Source: Allobacillus halotolerans
GTDB lineage: Bacteria; Bacillota; Bacilli; Bacillales; Alkalibacillaceae
Direction: 5' to 3'
DNA: 64,000 nt
Assembly: GCF_018967645.1 (NCBI RefSeq)
Contig: NZ_JAHLZF010000011.1
Span: 33,019-97,018 of the forward strand
The translations under genes and the position numbers were made by a program. The notes beneath the pieces are model-generated. The model was not told the origin of the DNA. It made no database searches and saw only the letters and a program-made list of their open reading frames with translations. Shown one piece after another: positions 1 through 8,725 of the stretch (its first letter is position 1; the number at the start of each line of letters is the position of its first letter).

Positions 1-207
1 AGCTTGAAAAAAGAGCAAATCAATGAATTGGTAACAGTGATTACAGAACTGAATGAAAAAGAACAGCTTGTCCTACAACTATTTTATAAAGAAGAATTGA
101 CATTCACAGAAATTGGGGGGATTCTTCAACTCTCGACTTCTCGAATTTCACAGATACATACAAAATCCATTGCAAAACTGAAAAGCCTTTTAACGACTGT
201 TCAATAA
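1..207 (+). CDS. sigD: RNA polymerase sigma factor SigD (FliA class), 3' end only
   Basis: The window opens inside this gene; the frame is open from base 1 and only the last 68 residues are present. They hold sigma region 4, with a helix-turn-helix around TEIGGILQLSTSRISQIH that in this family contacts the -35 element. In Bacillus, SigD directs flagellin, motor, chemotaxis and autolysin genes and lies near the 3' end of the fla/che operon. The swrB-like gene downstream fits that position. Region 4 alone could belong to another group-3 sigma factor such as SigB or SigF, so the identity rests on the neighbourhood. The 5' end and any in-window start codon are not meaningful because the gene is cut by the window edge. 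Confidence 0.85.
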   Translation, partial: SLKKEQINELVTVITELNEKEQLVLQLFYKEELTFTEIGGILQLSTSRISQIHTKSIAKLKSLLTTVQ

Positions 208-236
208 ATCGTTCAGTGACTAGGAGTGAAAAAAAC

Positions 237-1640
237 TTGGATTTGTCGAGCGTCTTTCTAATCCAGATTAGTGATGATAAAATGCAAGCACTTATAGAGT
301 TTAACCGTGAGGTATTACAACATCGATCTACCCAAGAATTACACGAACTAAAAGAACAAATTCATTTAAAAGATCTTTTTGATTTTGCTCGTTCGAAAAA
401 CGTAACATATGGGTTGTTGGAAGATGTTTTATTAACGATGATTAAAAACTTTCGAATTAACCAAGATCCCGTTGTCTTTGCAAGAGGGCTTGCGCCTCAA
501 CATGGGAAGAATGGTATGTTGAAATATCACGTACAATTAGGAACAACAATCGAGATAAACGATCAAGAGCATATTGACTTCAAAGAAATCATGGTCATTC
601 CAAAGGTCGAAACAGGCACGAAATTAGTTACCATTATTCCGCCAACAGAATCAAAGGATGGAATGAATGTTACAGGTAACGTAGTTAAGGCAAAGCCCGG
701 GAAACCAGCAGTTATGAAGGCTGGAAAAAATACAGAATTTCAGGAAGAGCACCAGGCAATATTTGCTACCGGAAGCGGCCAAGTCAGTTTGATTTCAAAA
801 CAAATACAAGTACTTCCTGTTTATGAAGTGAAAAAATCGGTGAGTATGGAGACAGGCAACATTGATTTTAATGGTTCAATCGTTATAAATGGTGACGTTC
901 CCACAGGTTTCTCTTTAAAGGCAAGAGGCGATATAACGATTCAAGGGACTGTCGAAGCTGCCACCCTGGAAGCCGGGGGTTCGATTTTTGTCCATGAGGG
1001 TGTATATGCGGCTGGTAATGGAAGACTTGATGCCGGAATGGATATTCGCGTACGGAATATTAATCAAGCAAATCTTAAAGCAGGTAGAAATATCATTATT
1101 GAAAATTCTTGTTTACATAGTCACATCGATGCTCAAGATATGCTCTATTGCCACCGAGGACATATTATTGGAGGACATATATCTGTCGGTAAGAAAATTG
1201 AAGGAAATGATTTCGGCAATCGTTTAGAAACAAAGACAGAAGTTTATTTAGGCCATAGTATGGATGTCATGCATTTGTATAATGAACTAGAGTCAAAAAT
1301 TGAACAAGCCCAAGACCAATTAAAAAAGTTAAAACTATTGGGAGAACGTTTAGAAGAAGTCAAACAAATTAGGGATCTATCAAGCAAAGAACGTGTAGCG
1401 ATGTTGCGTCAAAGAAACACGTATAACATGACAAAGATTGAACTTGAGAAGTTGCTTGAAAAACAATTTACATTGAACGAAGAGAAGGAAGCATTTGATT
1501 TTTTGAAAATGGATGTAAATGGTATCCTGTATCCAAATGTTCATGTAATGGTCGGAAAGTACTCCATGTCCATTCAACAAGAATATAAACACGTATCGGT
1601 TGTCTACAAACATCAAGATTTTTCGATCATTCCTTTATAA
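237..1640 (+). CDS. FapA-family (DUF342) polymer-forming-type protein
   Basis: Protein of about 467 residues of the FapA/DUF342 family. The centre is rich in short glycine- and valine-containing repeats (for example INGDVPTGFSLKARGDITI), which predict a right-handed beta-helix. It is followed by a charged coiled coil roughly at residues 345-430. Members occur beside flagellar and sigD genes in many bacteria and FapA affects flagellar localisation in Vibrio; the role in Bacillaceae is not established. I place the start at TTG 237, 8 bases after AGGAGTG at 222-228. A GTG at 216 is in frame but lies upstream of that ribosome binding site. The gene follows sigD closely and is co-oriented, so it probably belongs to the end of the motility operon. 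Confidence 0.8.
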   Translation: MDLSSVFLIQISDDKMQALIEFNREVLQHRSTQELHELKEQIHLKDLFDFARSKNVTYGLLEDVLLTMIKNFRINQDPVVFARGLAPQHGKNGMLKYHVQLGTTIEINDQEHIDFKEIMVIPKVETGTKLVTIIPPTESKDGMNVTGNVVKAKPGKPAVMKAGKNTEFQEEHQAIFATGSGQVSLISKQIQVLPVYEVKKSVSMETGNIDFNGSIVINGDVPTGFSLKARGDITIQGTVEAATLEAGGSIFVHEGVYAAGNGRLDAGMDIRVRNINQANLKAGRNIIIENSCLHSHIDAQDMLYCHRGHIIGGHISVGKKIEGNDFGNRLETKTEVYLGHSMDVMHLYNELESKIEQAQDQLKKLKLLGERLEEVKQIRDLSSKERVAMLRQRNTYNMTKIELEKLLEKQFTLNEEKEAFDFLKMDVNGILYPNVHVMVGKYSMSIQQEYKHVSVVYKHQDFSIIPL

Positions 1641-1657
1641 AAAAAGGAGTGAGTTAA

Positions 1658-1975
1658 GTGAGTTGGAAGGGTGTAGAATTACAAGTCGCACTGCCGAGAG
1701 TTCAAGAACACAGTCAACTCCAAGATCAACTGCAACAACGCGGCAAACAAAGTCAAGACTTTATCGGCCAGAATCATTTAAAAGAAGCAGAAAAGATGCG
1801 AAAAGCAGTAATAAAATCAGAACAAAAAGATCAAACGCAAATTCATAGGGATGCAGATGATAGCAACCAAGTCCGACAATCAAACGAACATCACAGACCT
1901 TTGAAACAGCAACGAACAGAGGAAAATAGATTAAATCATCCTTATTTAGGAAAGAAGATTGATTATTCACGCTAG
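1658..1975 (+). CDS. Small conserved-type protein of unknown function
   Basis: 105-residue protein starting at GTG 1658 after a good ribosome binding site (AAAGGAGTG, about 1644-1652). It is strongly hydrophilic, rich in Gln, Lys, Asp and His, with no signal peptide or membrane segment, and should be soluble and helical or disordered. It begins MSWKGVELQVALPR and ends HPYLGKKIDYSR, and both ends look more ordered than the middle. I do not recognise a characterised family. It lies between the FapA-family gene and swrB in a tight co-directional run, so co-expression with motility genes is the best inference. An overlapping frame at 1600-1848 has no ribosome binding site and is discarded. Confidence 0.7.
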   Translation: MSWKGVELQVALPRVQEHSQLQDQLQQRGKQSQDFIGQNHLKEAEKMRKAVIKSEQKDQTQIHRDADDSNQVRQSNEHHRPLKQQRTEENRLNHPYLGKKIDYSR

Positions 1976-1995
1976 CGATTGGAGAAGGGTTCGAC

Positions 1996-2496
1996 GTGTT
2001 ACTATTAAGCTTAATTTTACATGGCGTTACATTCATTTTTCTGTTTCTTCTCTATCAGAAACTTCAGGAAAATAAAGAGCGAGAAAATGTTATTGAACAG
2101 AAAGAAAAAGAAATTGATGAACTATTCCATAATTATTTAGTAGAGATCAAGGAAGAGAACCAGAAATTCACCGAACAAATAAACAAAATGAAAAAACAAC
2201 AAGATAAGCAAAGAACGCAACAGCAACAAAGCAAAGAATCAGTCATAGAAAAAGAGGATTCGACCGAATTTGAAGAGGAGCCCTTCTTTACCAAAGAAAA
2301 CTTCCCCGATGAACTGGATTATGAACCACTTATTCCACAAGAAGAACATGAGCCGGTGTATGAGCTAACAATGGAAAGCCGAGTGATGCACCTTTACGAT
2401 CAAGGCTATTCAGCAGATCAAATTGCTAAACAATTAAACGTAGGTGTGACAGAGATCGAACTAATGATTAAAATTCATACACAATTGTCGAATTAA
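1996..2496 (+). CDS. swrB: SwrB-like membrane-anchored motility protein
   Basis: 166 residues, the same size as B. subtilis SwrB (YlxL). The N-terminus is one hydrophobic segment (LLLSLILHGVTFIFLFLLY), followed by a charged coiled coil (about residues 25-80), an acidic linker, and a C-terminal helix-turn-helix-like stretch (MHLYDQGYSADQIAKQLNVG, about 132-151). In B. subtilis SwrB promotes assembly of the flagellar type III export apparatus and thereby SigD activity. Start is GTG 1996, preceded by GGAGAAGGG at 1981-1989. Sequence similarity is low in this family. The call therefore rests on topology, length and position between sigD and rpsB. Confidence 0.8.
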   Translation: MLLLSLILHGVTFIFLFLLYQKLQENKERENVIEQKEKEIDELFHNYLVEIKEENQKFTEQINKMKKQQDKQRTQQQQSKESVIEKEDSTEFEEEPFFTKENFPDELDYEPLIPQEEHEPVYELTMESRVMHLYDQGYSADQIAKQLNVGVTEIELMIKIHTQLSN

Positions 2497-2499
2497 CAC

Positions 2500-2528
2500 T
2501 TGCTAGTGTAAAATCAATATGATATATT
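2500..2528 (+). promoter_or_regulatory. Predicted SigA promoter of rpsB
   Basis: TTGCTA (2500-2505), a 17-base spacer and TATATT (2523-2528) give a good housekeeping promoter just after the swrB stop codon. It predicts a leader of about 110 bases before rpsB, consistent with ribosomal protein operons being separately transcribed from the fla/che operon. Confidence 0.65.
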
Positions 2529-2642
2529 TACTTTTGGTGTTAGTACACACGCTCGTCGAAACAGTACAGTGGTGCTTTCAAAAAGTTCTGTTCTGTTGAT
2601 GAAGTGAGCGGAGGAATATAAAAACCATAGGAGGAATGAACA

Positions 2643-3410
2643 ATGGCAGCAATTTCAATGAAACAATTGCTAGAAGCAGGTGTGCATTTTGGCCACCAAA
2701 CACGTCGTTGGAATCCGAAGATGAAAAAATACATCTTCACGGAGCGTAACGGCATTTACATCATCGATCTACAAAAAACAGTTAAAAAGGTTGATGAAGC
2801 ATTTAACTTTGTGAAAAACTTGGCACAAGACGGAGGGAAAGTTTTATTCGTCGGTACCAAAAAACAAGCACAAGATACAATTAGAGACGAAGCAATTCGC
2901 TCTGGTATGTACTACGTTAACCAACGTTGGTTGGGTGGTACATTGACAAACATGCAAACCATTCAAAAACGAGTAAATCGTTTGAAAGACATCGAAAAAA
3001 TGGAAGAAGACGGTACGTTCGACGTATTACCGAAAAAAGAAGTTGTTATGATTCTTAAAGAAAAAGAACGTCTTGAAAAGTTCTTAGGTGGCGTTAAAAA
3101 TATGAACGGCTTACCAGACGCTGTATTCATTGTCGACCCACGTAAAGAAAGAATTGCTGTGAAAGAAGCACAGAAATTGAATATTCCAATCGTAGCGATG
3201 GTTGATACAAACTGTGATCCAGACGAGATTGATTACGTGATCCCAGCAAATGATGACGCAATCCGTGCGGTTAAGTTACTTACTTCCAGAATGGCTGATG
3301 CAATTCTAGAAGTAAAACAAGGTGAAGAACTGCAAGATACAACTTCTGAAGAAGAAGCAACGAGTGAAGAAACAGAAGAGAAAAAGACAGAAGAAAAAGT
3401 AGAAGAGTAA
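2643..3410 (+). CDS. rpsB: 30S ribosomal protein S2
   Basis: 255 residues; S2 of the small ribosomal subunit, needed for S1 or mRNA docking near the platform. The family start [21 protein letters not shown] and the conserved WLGGTLTN and [11 protein letters not shown] motifs are present. The last 30 residues are a Glu/Thr-rich acidic tail that is variable in the family. Start is ATG 2643 after AGGAGG (2631-2636). The gene is followed by its own intrinsic terminator and then tsf, the usual rpsB-tsf order. Confidence 0.98.
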   Translation: MAAISMKQLLEAGVHFGHQTRRWNPKMKKYIFTERNGIYIIDLQKTVKKVDEAFNFVKNLAQDGGKVLFVGTKKQAQDTIRDEAIRSGMYYVNQRWLGGTLTNMQTIQKRVNRLKDIEKMEEDGTFDVLPKKEVVMILKEKERLEKFLGGVKNMNGLPDAVFIVDPRKERIAVKEAQKLNIPIVAMVDTNCDPDEIDYVIPANDDAIRAVKLLTSRMADAILEVKQGEELQDTTSEEEATSEETEEKKTEEKVEE

Positions 3411-3418
3411 AAGGTAAA

Positions 3419-3458
3419 GGGTGATAAGGGGGAACAGAACCTTTTATCACCCTTTTTT
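3419..3458 (+). terminator. Intrinsic terminator after rpsB
   Basis: GGGTGATAA (3419-3427) pairs with TTATCACCC (3444-3452), followed by TTTTTT. Because tsf follows within 60 bases with no strong promoter, partial read-through from rpsB into tsf is likely. Confidence 0.85.
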
Positions 3459-3512
3459 AGAAAACTTTCGTCTTAACGATATGATACCCAATTACCTGAA
3501 GGAGGAATTCTT

Positions 3513-4397
3513 ATGGCAGTAAATGCGAAAATGGTTAAAGAATTACGTGAAAAAACAGGCGCAGGAATGATGGATTGTAAAAAAGCGTTAACTGAAACGG
3601 ATGGAGATATGGATAAAGCTGTTGAATATCTTCGTGAAAAAGGAATTTCTAAAGCAGCAAAGAAAGCAGACCGCATTGCGGCAGAAGGATCAGCTCATAT
3701 CAAAGTTGACGGAAATGCTGCTGTATTGATCGAAGTAAACAGTGAAACAGACTTTGTTGCAAAGAACGATCAGTTCAAGGAACTATTGGATGCTTTAGCA
3801 AGCCATATTCTAAGTCAAAATCCTTCTACAGTAGAAGAAGCTCTTGAACAGCCATTGAATGGTGAAGGCGATACCGTACAAGAGTTCATCAATAAAAACA
3901 TTGCACAAATTGGTGAAAAACTATCACTTCGTCGCTTTGGCCTACTAACAAAAGATGACAATGCTGCGTTTGGTGCTTATACTCACATGGGTGGCCGAAT
4001 CGGAGCGTTAACCGTATTGGAAGGTACAACAGATGAATCTGTAGCAAAAGATGTTGCTATGCATATCGCAGCAGTTAACCCTCGATTTGTATCTCGTGAT
4101 GAGGTTCCGCAAAATGAAGTGGATCAAGAACGCGAAATGCTAAAAACTCAAGCATTGAATGAAGGTAAACCTGAGCATATCGTTGAGAAAATGGTCGAAG
4201 GACGTTTAGGTAAATTCTTTGAAGAAATTTGCCTATTGGAACAAGGTTTCGTTAAAGATCCAGATCAAAAAGTTAAAAAATATGTAGAATCAAACGGCGC
4301 ATCAGTAACAGAATTCGTCCGTTACGAAGTTGGCGAAGGTATGGAAAAACGTGAAGAAAACTTTGCTGACGAAGTAATGGGTCAAATCAAAAAATAA
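3513..4397 (+). CDS. tsf: Elongation factor Ts
   Basis: 294 residues; guanine-nucleotide exchange factor that recycles EF-Tu-GDP. The N-terminal UBA-like domain carries [16 protein letters not shown], and the central part has the [10 protein letters not shown] signature and the [10 protein letters not shown] motif of the first core domain. Length matches the Bacillus family. Start is ATG 3513 after GAAGGAGGA. It is separated from rpsB by a terminator and followed by another, so transcript level is set by read-through or by a weak local promoter (a TATGAT at 3480 lacks a clear -35). Confidence 0.98.
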   Translation: MAVNAKMVKELREKTGAGMMDCKKALTETDGDMDKAVEYLREKGISKAAKKADRIAAEGSAHIKVDGNAAVLIEVNSETDFVAKNDQFKELLDALASHILSQNPSTVEEALEQPLNGEGDTVQEFINKNIAQIGEKLSLRRFGLLTKDDNAAFGAYTHMGGRIGALTVLEGTTDESVAKDVAMHIAAVNPRFVSRDEVPQNEVDQEREMLKTQALNEGKPEHIVEKMVEGRLGKFFEEICLLEQGFVKDPDQKVKKYVESNGASVTEFVRYEVGEGMEKREENFADEVMGQIKK

Positions 4398-4487
4398 GCT
4401 GTTCCCAAGTCCTTTGTTCATGTGGCGCTCATATGAACCATAGCGAAATTTTATATGAACATTCATCTTACTTGAATGGGTGGCAAG

Positions 4488-4523
4488 AAAATAGGGAACA
4501 CGGAGAACGTGTTCCCTATTTTT
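4488..4523 (+). terminator. Intrinsic terminator after tsf
   Basis: AATAGGGAACACG and CGTGTTCCCTATT form a 13-bp perfect stem with a GAGAA loop and a T tract (4488-4523). It clearly ends the rpsB-tsf unit. Confidence 0.9.
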
Positions 4524-4600
4524 AAAAGAATCTATTTAGCTAATCATTTTTAACAGCACATGTTTGATGAATAGCTTACATATAATTGATGGAGGTAGCT

Positions 4601-5329
4601 ATGTCGACACCAAAATACAAACGAATTGTACTAAAATTAAGTGGTGAAGCATTAAGTGGAGAAAAAGGTAGTGGCATTGATCCAACGTTTATCAAATCAA
4701 TAGCCCAACAAATAAAAGAAATTCATGATTTAGGTATAGAAATTGCCATTGTCGTTGGCGGAGGAAACCTTTGGCGTGGTAAGATAGGTAGTGAAGTTGG
4801 AATGGACCGTGCAAATGCCGATTATATGGGCATGTTGGCGACAGTCATGAATTCACTGGCCTTGCAAGACAGTTTAGAGAACTTCGATGTCCAAACACGT
4901 GTCCAAACCTCCATTGAAATGAGACAAGTTGCAGAGCCTTATATTCGCAGAAAAGCAATGCGACATTTGGAGAAAAAGCGTGTGGTAATCTTTGCTGGAG
5001 GTACCGGGAATCCATACTTTTCTACAGACACAACGGCAGCCTTACGAGCAGCAGAAATTGAAGCAGATGTCATTTTAATGGCAAAAAACAATGTAGATGG
5101 TGTCTATTCCGCTGATCCGAAAATGGATCAAGAGGCAATGAAGTTCAGTGAGTTATCCTATTTGGATATCTTGAACAAAGGGCTTGCGGTCATGGATTCT
5201 ACAGCGACTTCATTATGTATGGATAATAATATTTCATTAATTGTATTTTCCATCATGGAAAAAGGAAATATCAAACGCGTATTATTAGGAGAAGACATCG
5301 GTACAGTAATTAGGAGGAAATATTCATGA
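4601..5329 (+). CDS. pyrH: UMP kinase
   Basis: 242 residues; phosphorylates UMP to UDP with ATP in pyrimidine nucleotide synthesis. It is an amino acid kinase fold with the glycine-rich [10 protein letters not shown] near residue 50, the [14 protein letters not shown] loop and [13 protein letters not shown] use ATG 4601, preceded by GGAGG (4591-4595), rather than an upstream TTG. This gives the family length and the normal N-terminus [17 protein letters not shown]. The last bases overlap frr (ATGA), indicating translational coupling. A TATAAT at 4581-4586 may belong to a local promoter, but I see no convincing -35. Confidence 0.97.
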   Translation: MSTPKYKRIVLKLSGEALSGEKGSGIDPTFIKSIAQQIKEIHDLGIEIAIVVGGGNLWRGKIGSEVGMDRANADYMGMLATVMNSLALQDSLENFDVQTRVQTSIEMRQVAEPYIRRKAMRHLEKKRVVIFAGGTGNPYFSTDTTAALRAAEIEADVILMAKNNVDGVYSADPKMDQEAMKFSELSYLDILNKGLAVMDSTATSLCMDNNISLIVFSIMEKGNIKRVLLGEDIGTVIRRKYS

Positions 5330-5883
5330 GTCAATCAATCATTAATGACACAAAAACAAAAATGAATGATGCTGTTAAAGCTTTTAGTAGACAACTGGCT
5401 ACAGTTCGAGCAGGTCGTGCCAACCCGGCCATTTTGGATACGGTGTATGTGAATTATTATGGTGCCAACACGCCGTTGAATCAATTAGCGACAATTTCAG
5501 CACCAGAAGCACGCTTACTTGTCGTCACGCCATTTGATAAATCATCGATCGGTGATGTCGAAAAGGGTATTCTGAAAGCAGACTTAGGATTGACACCAAA
5601 TAATGACGGAAATGTCATTCGAATCAATATTCCTGCATTGACAGAAGAAAGAAGAAAAGAATTGGTGAAAGTTTCACGGAAATATGCTGAAGAAGCTCGT
5701 GTTCAAGTCAGAAATATTCGACGTGAAGCTAACGACCAACTGAAAAAACAAGAAAAAGATAGCGAAATTACTGAAGATGAACTACGTGCTAATCAAGATG
5801 AAGTTCAAAAAATCACTGATAATAGTATCGGTGAAATTGACTCTAGTTTAGAAGCAAAAGAAAAAGAAATTTTAGAAGTGTAA
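5326..5883 (+). CDS. frr: Ribosome recycling factor
   Basis: 185 residues, the standard length. With EF-G it splits post-termination ribosomes. The family signatures [15 protein letters not shown] (N-terminal helix) and [13 protein letters not shown] are present, and the rest is the long charged three-helix bundle. The start ATG 5326 overlaps the pyrH stop, with AGGAGG just upstream inside pyrH. A strong terminator follows. Confidence 0.98.
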   Translation: MSQSIINDTKTKMNDAVKAFSRQLATVRAGRANPAILDTVYVNYYGANTPLNQLATISAPEARLLVVTPFDKSSIGDVEKGILKADLGLTPNNDGNVIRINIPALTEERRKELVKVSRKYAEEARVQVRNIRREANDQLKKQEKDSEITEDELRANQDEVQKITDNSIGEIDSSLEAKEKEILEV

Positions 5884-5907
5884 TTAGCTTCTCGCATGAT
5901 TAACATA

Positions 5908-5943
5908 AGCTTTCGCTGTGTGAAGCGAAAGCTAAATTTTTCT
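5908..5943 (+). terminator. Intrinsic terminator after frr
   Basis: AGCTTTCGCT (5908-5917) and AGCGAAAGCT (5924-5933) form a perfect 10-bp stem, followed by AAATTTTTC. Confidence 0.85.
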
Positions 5944-5973
5944 ATATACTCTTTTACTTAGTGAGGGATTGGT

Positions 5974-6723
5974 ATGTTTACTCGGTCGAAAGAAAAGCAA
6001 TCCGTTCAAAAAGAAATCGATCCATCCAATTTACCGGAACATATTGCCATTATCATGGACGGAAATGGACGGTGGGCAAAAAAGAGGGGATTGCCTCGGA
6101 TTGCCGGACATCGGGAAGGAATGAAAACCATCCAAAAGGTGGTTGAACGTGCCGTTGAACTAGATCTTAAAGCGTTAACATTGTATGCTTTTTCCACTGA
6201 GAATTGGAAAAGACCAATGAATGAAGTGGAGTTTATTATGAAACTTCCCTCTCAGTTTTTGGACACTTACTTACCAGATTTAGTAAAGAACAATGTGAAA
6301 GTAACAACGATTGGCGACTTTGACGCCTTGCCTAAATATACAAAAGAAGCAGTCAGTTATTCTGTAAAAAAAACAGAGAATAACACAGGATTGATCCTTA
6401 ACTTCGCAATTAATTATGGCAGTCGCAAAGAAATATTAGATGCTGTGAAGCAAATTTGCTTGGATTATCAGGAAGGTCAAATGGACCTTGATGATCTGGA
6501 TGAAAAAGCGTTTTCAAATTATTTGACCACAAATTCGTTGAGTGATCCCGATTTGGTTATTCGTACAAGTGGTGAACAACGCATTAGCAATTACTTGTTA
6601 TGGCAAATCGCCTATTCAGAATTTTATTTTACAGAAAAACTTTGGCCAGATTTTAATCAAAAAGCCTTGGATATGGCTATTTTAGCTTATCAAGACCGTA
6701 AGAGAAGGTTTGGTGGGTTATAG
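5974..6723 (+). CDS. uppS: Undecaprenyl diphosphate synthase (cis-prenyltransferase)
   Basis: 249 residues; condenses eight isopentenyl diphosphates onto farnesyl diphosphate to make the C55 carrier for peptidoglycan and teichoic acid synthesis. The catalytic block HIAIIMDGNGRWAKKRG is at residues 23-39 with Asp29 as the Mg/diphosphate residue. The C-terminal DLVIRTSGEQRISNYLLWQ block is also intact. Start is ATG 5974. Its end lies close to cdsA, and the cell-envelope cluster uppS-cdsA-dxr-rasP keeps the usual order. Confidence 0.97.
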   Translation: MFTRSKEKQSVQKEIDPSNLPEHIAIIMDGNGRWAKKRGLPRIAGHREGMKTIQKVVERAVELDLKALTLYAFSTENWKRPMNEVEFIMKLPSQFLDTYLPDLVKNNVKVTTIGDFDALPKYTKEAVSYSVKKTENNTGLILNFAINYGSRKEILDAVKQICLDYQEGQMDLDDLDEKAFSNYLTTNSLSDPDLVIRTSGEQRISNYLLWQIAYSEFYFTEKLWPDFNQKALDMAILAYQDRKRRFGGL

Positions 6724-6742
6724 GCAGTTAGGTGGATGTATA

Positions 6743-7531
6743 ATGAAAGAAAGAATAATTACCGCAATTATCGGATTGATTTTATTTATTCCGCTTGTCC
6801 TATTCGGAGAGTGGCCATTTGTTGTTATGGTGTTTCTATTAGCAACCATCGCTTTTTTTGAGTTGATGAGAATGAATAATGTACCTTTCAATTCCTTTCC
6901 TGCAATCGTCGGAGTGGTTATGCTATGGTTGCTTTTATGTGATGAAAAGGTTTTGCCATTTGCAGAACGAATTCCTTTAAGCCGTATAGAAATCATCTTT
7001 TTAGCTTTTCTGTTATTATTGGCTTATACGGTTATCGTCAAAAACAAATTTACATTTAATGGTGTTTCGTACGTACTGACTTCTGCACTATACATAGGGA
7101 TTGGGTTTTCATACTTTATTGAAACACGCTATGACGGTTTGGAATATGTTGTCTTTGTGTTAGTTGTCATTTGGTTAACAGATACAGGGGCATTCTTTAC
7201 CGGTAAGTTCCTTGGTAAAAATAAACTGTGGCCGGCAATCAGTCCAAAGAAAACGATTGAAGGCTTTTTTGGTGGCGTGATCATCTCCGTTATTGCTGTA
7301 TTGATTCTACAATCTATTACAACCATTCATGATAATTTATTAATCTTACTACTAGTCACTATATTTGCCTCAATTACAGCACAAATCGGTGACTTGGTTG
7401 AATCTGCTTTAAAGAGACATATGGGAGTCAAGGATTCAGGGCAGATACTACCTGGTCATGGCGGCATCCTCGATCGCTTCGATAGCTTGATCTTTATGGT
7501 GCCATTTTTACACTTCATACACTTTTTTTAA
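6743..7531 (+). CDS. cdsA: Phosphatidate cytidylyltransferase
   Basis: 262 residues; makes CDP-diacylglycerol from phosphatidate and CTP, the branch point to all phospholipids including those made by PgsA further along the window. It is an integral membrane protein with about seven hydrophobic segments. The C-terminal signature SALKRHMGVKD...LPGHGGILDRFDS is complete. I use ATG 6743 after AGGTGG (6730-6735). An earlier in-frame GTG at 6710 lies inside uppS and would add an atypical leader. Confidence 0.96.
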   Translation: MKERIITAIIGLILFIPLVLFGEWPFVVMVFLLATIAFFELMRMNNVPFNSFPAIVGVVMLWLLLCDEKVLPFAERIPLSRIEIIFLAFLLLLAYTVIVKNKFTFNGVSYVLTSALYIGIGFSYFIETRYDGLEYVVFVLVVIWLTDTGAFFTGKFLGKNKLWPAISPKKTIEGFFGGVIISVIAVLILQSITTIHDNLLILLLVTIFASITAQIGDLVESALKRHMGVKDSGQILPGHGGILDRFDSLIFMVPFLHFIHFF

Positions 7532-7563
7532 TTGAACGAACTTGATAAGTTGAGGGTTGTATA

Positions 7564-8709
7564 ATGAAAAACATTACATTATTAGGTGGGACAGGTTCAA
7601 TTGGTGAACAAACTGTCGAAGTGATTGAACAGCTTCCGGATTATCGATTATTTGCCTTTGCTTTTGGAAAGCGTGTAGACAAAGCACTTGAGTTGGTAGA
7701 AAGATTAAAACCAGAATGGATTATCGCTGGTGATCGGAAAGCCAAACAAGAAATTGAAAAAAAGATTTCTTTTCAAGCGAAAATATCTTATGGAATGGAA
7801 GCTTTATGCGAAGTTGCTGCCCATGAACAGACGGATATGGTTGTCAATGCACTACTCGGAAGCATCGGACTTAAACCGACTTTGGATGCAATTCGTGCCC
7901 GAAAACAAATCGCTTTTGCCAATAAAGAGACGTTAGTCACTGCTGGGCATATAGTGATGGAAGAAGCGAAGAAGTATGGTGTGGATTTACTGCCTGTGGA
8001 CAGTGAACACGCAGCCATTCACCAGTGCTTGCGTGGAGAAAAGCAAGACCAACTTAATCGTTTAATCATCACTGCTTCTGGCGGTAGCTTTCGGGATTAT
8101 TCACGTGATGAATTGATCGGTGTCAAAAAAGAAGATGCATTAAAGCATCCGAATTGGGATATGGGTGCAAAAATCACGATTGATTCGGCTACAATGATGA
8201 ATAAAGGATTAGAAGTCATTGAAGCTCATTGGTTGTTTCAGGTACCCTATCAGAAGATTGATGTGCTCATGCATAAAGAAAGTGTCATTCATTCGATGGT
8301 TGAGTTCAACGATTTAAGTGTAATGGCACAACTAGGGACTCCAGACATGCGGATACCGATCCAATATGCATTGACTTATCCCAATCGAGAAAAATTTGCG
8401 TTAAGTGAAGGATTAGATTTATTGAAGTTTCAAAAGCTTCATTTTAATGAGCTGAGCTTCGAACGATTCCCTTGTTTACGAATGGCTTATGAAGCTGGAA
8501 AAACAGGCGGAAGTGCACCGACTGTTTTAAATGCGGCCAATGAAGTAGCTGTCCAATTATTTTTGGACGACAAGATAACCTTTTTGGACATTGAGCAACT
8601 CATAGAAGACGAATTACAGAAACATCAAGTAATTGAGCAACCTGATTTGGAAACAATTCTTGCTGTTGACCAAGATACGAGAAAACGCATTTTGAGTGTT
8701 TACTCGTAA
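7564..8709 (+). CDS. dxr: 1-deoxy-D-xylulose 5-phosphate reductoisomerase
   Basis: 381 residues; converts DXP to 2-C-methyl-D-erythritol 4-phosphate with NADPH, the committed step of the MEP isoprenoid pathway that supplies UppS. It has the N-terminal NADPH loop [11 protein letters not shown] (residues 5-15), the metal and substrate motif [14 protein letters not shown] and the ASGGSFRD loop. Start is ATG 7564 with GAGGG upstream. Presence of dxr shows that this organism uses the MEP pathway. Confidence 0.97.
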   Translation: MKNITLLGGTGSIGEQTVEVIEQLPDYRLFAFAFGKRVDKALELVERLKPEWIIAGDRKAKQEIEKKISFQAKISYGMEALCEVAAHEQTDMVVNALLGSIGLKPTLDAIRARKQIAFANKETLVTAGHIVMEEAKKYGVDLLPVDSEHAAIHQCLRGEKQDQLNRLIITASGGSFRDYSRDELIGVKKEDALKHPNWDMGAKITIDSATMMNKGLEVIEAHWLFQVPYQKIDVLMHKESVIHSMVEFNDLSVMAQLGTPDMRIPIQYALTYPNREKFALSEGLDLLKFQKLHFNELSFERFPCLRMAYEAGKTGGSAPTVLNAANEVAVQLFLDDKITFLDIEQLIEDELQKHQVIEQPDLETILAVDQDTRKRILSVYS

Positions 8710-8725
8710 AGGAAGGTGCTAATGA

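Noticed and set aside
1982..1989. GAGAAGGG, the B. subtilis SpoIIIE recognition sequence
   Set aside because: One or two copies of an 8-mer are expected by chance in 64 kb, and this one serves as the swrB ribosome binding site.
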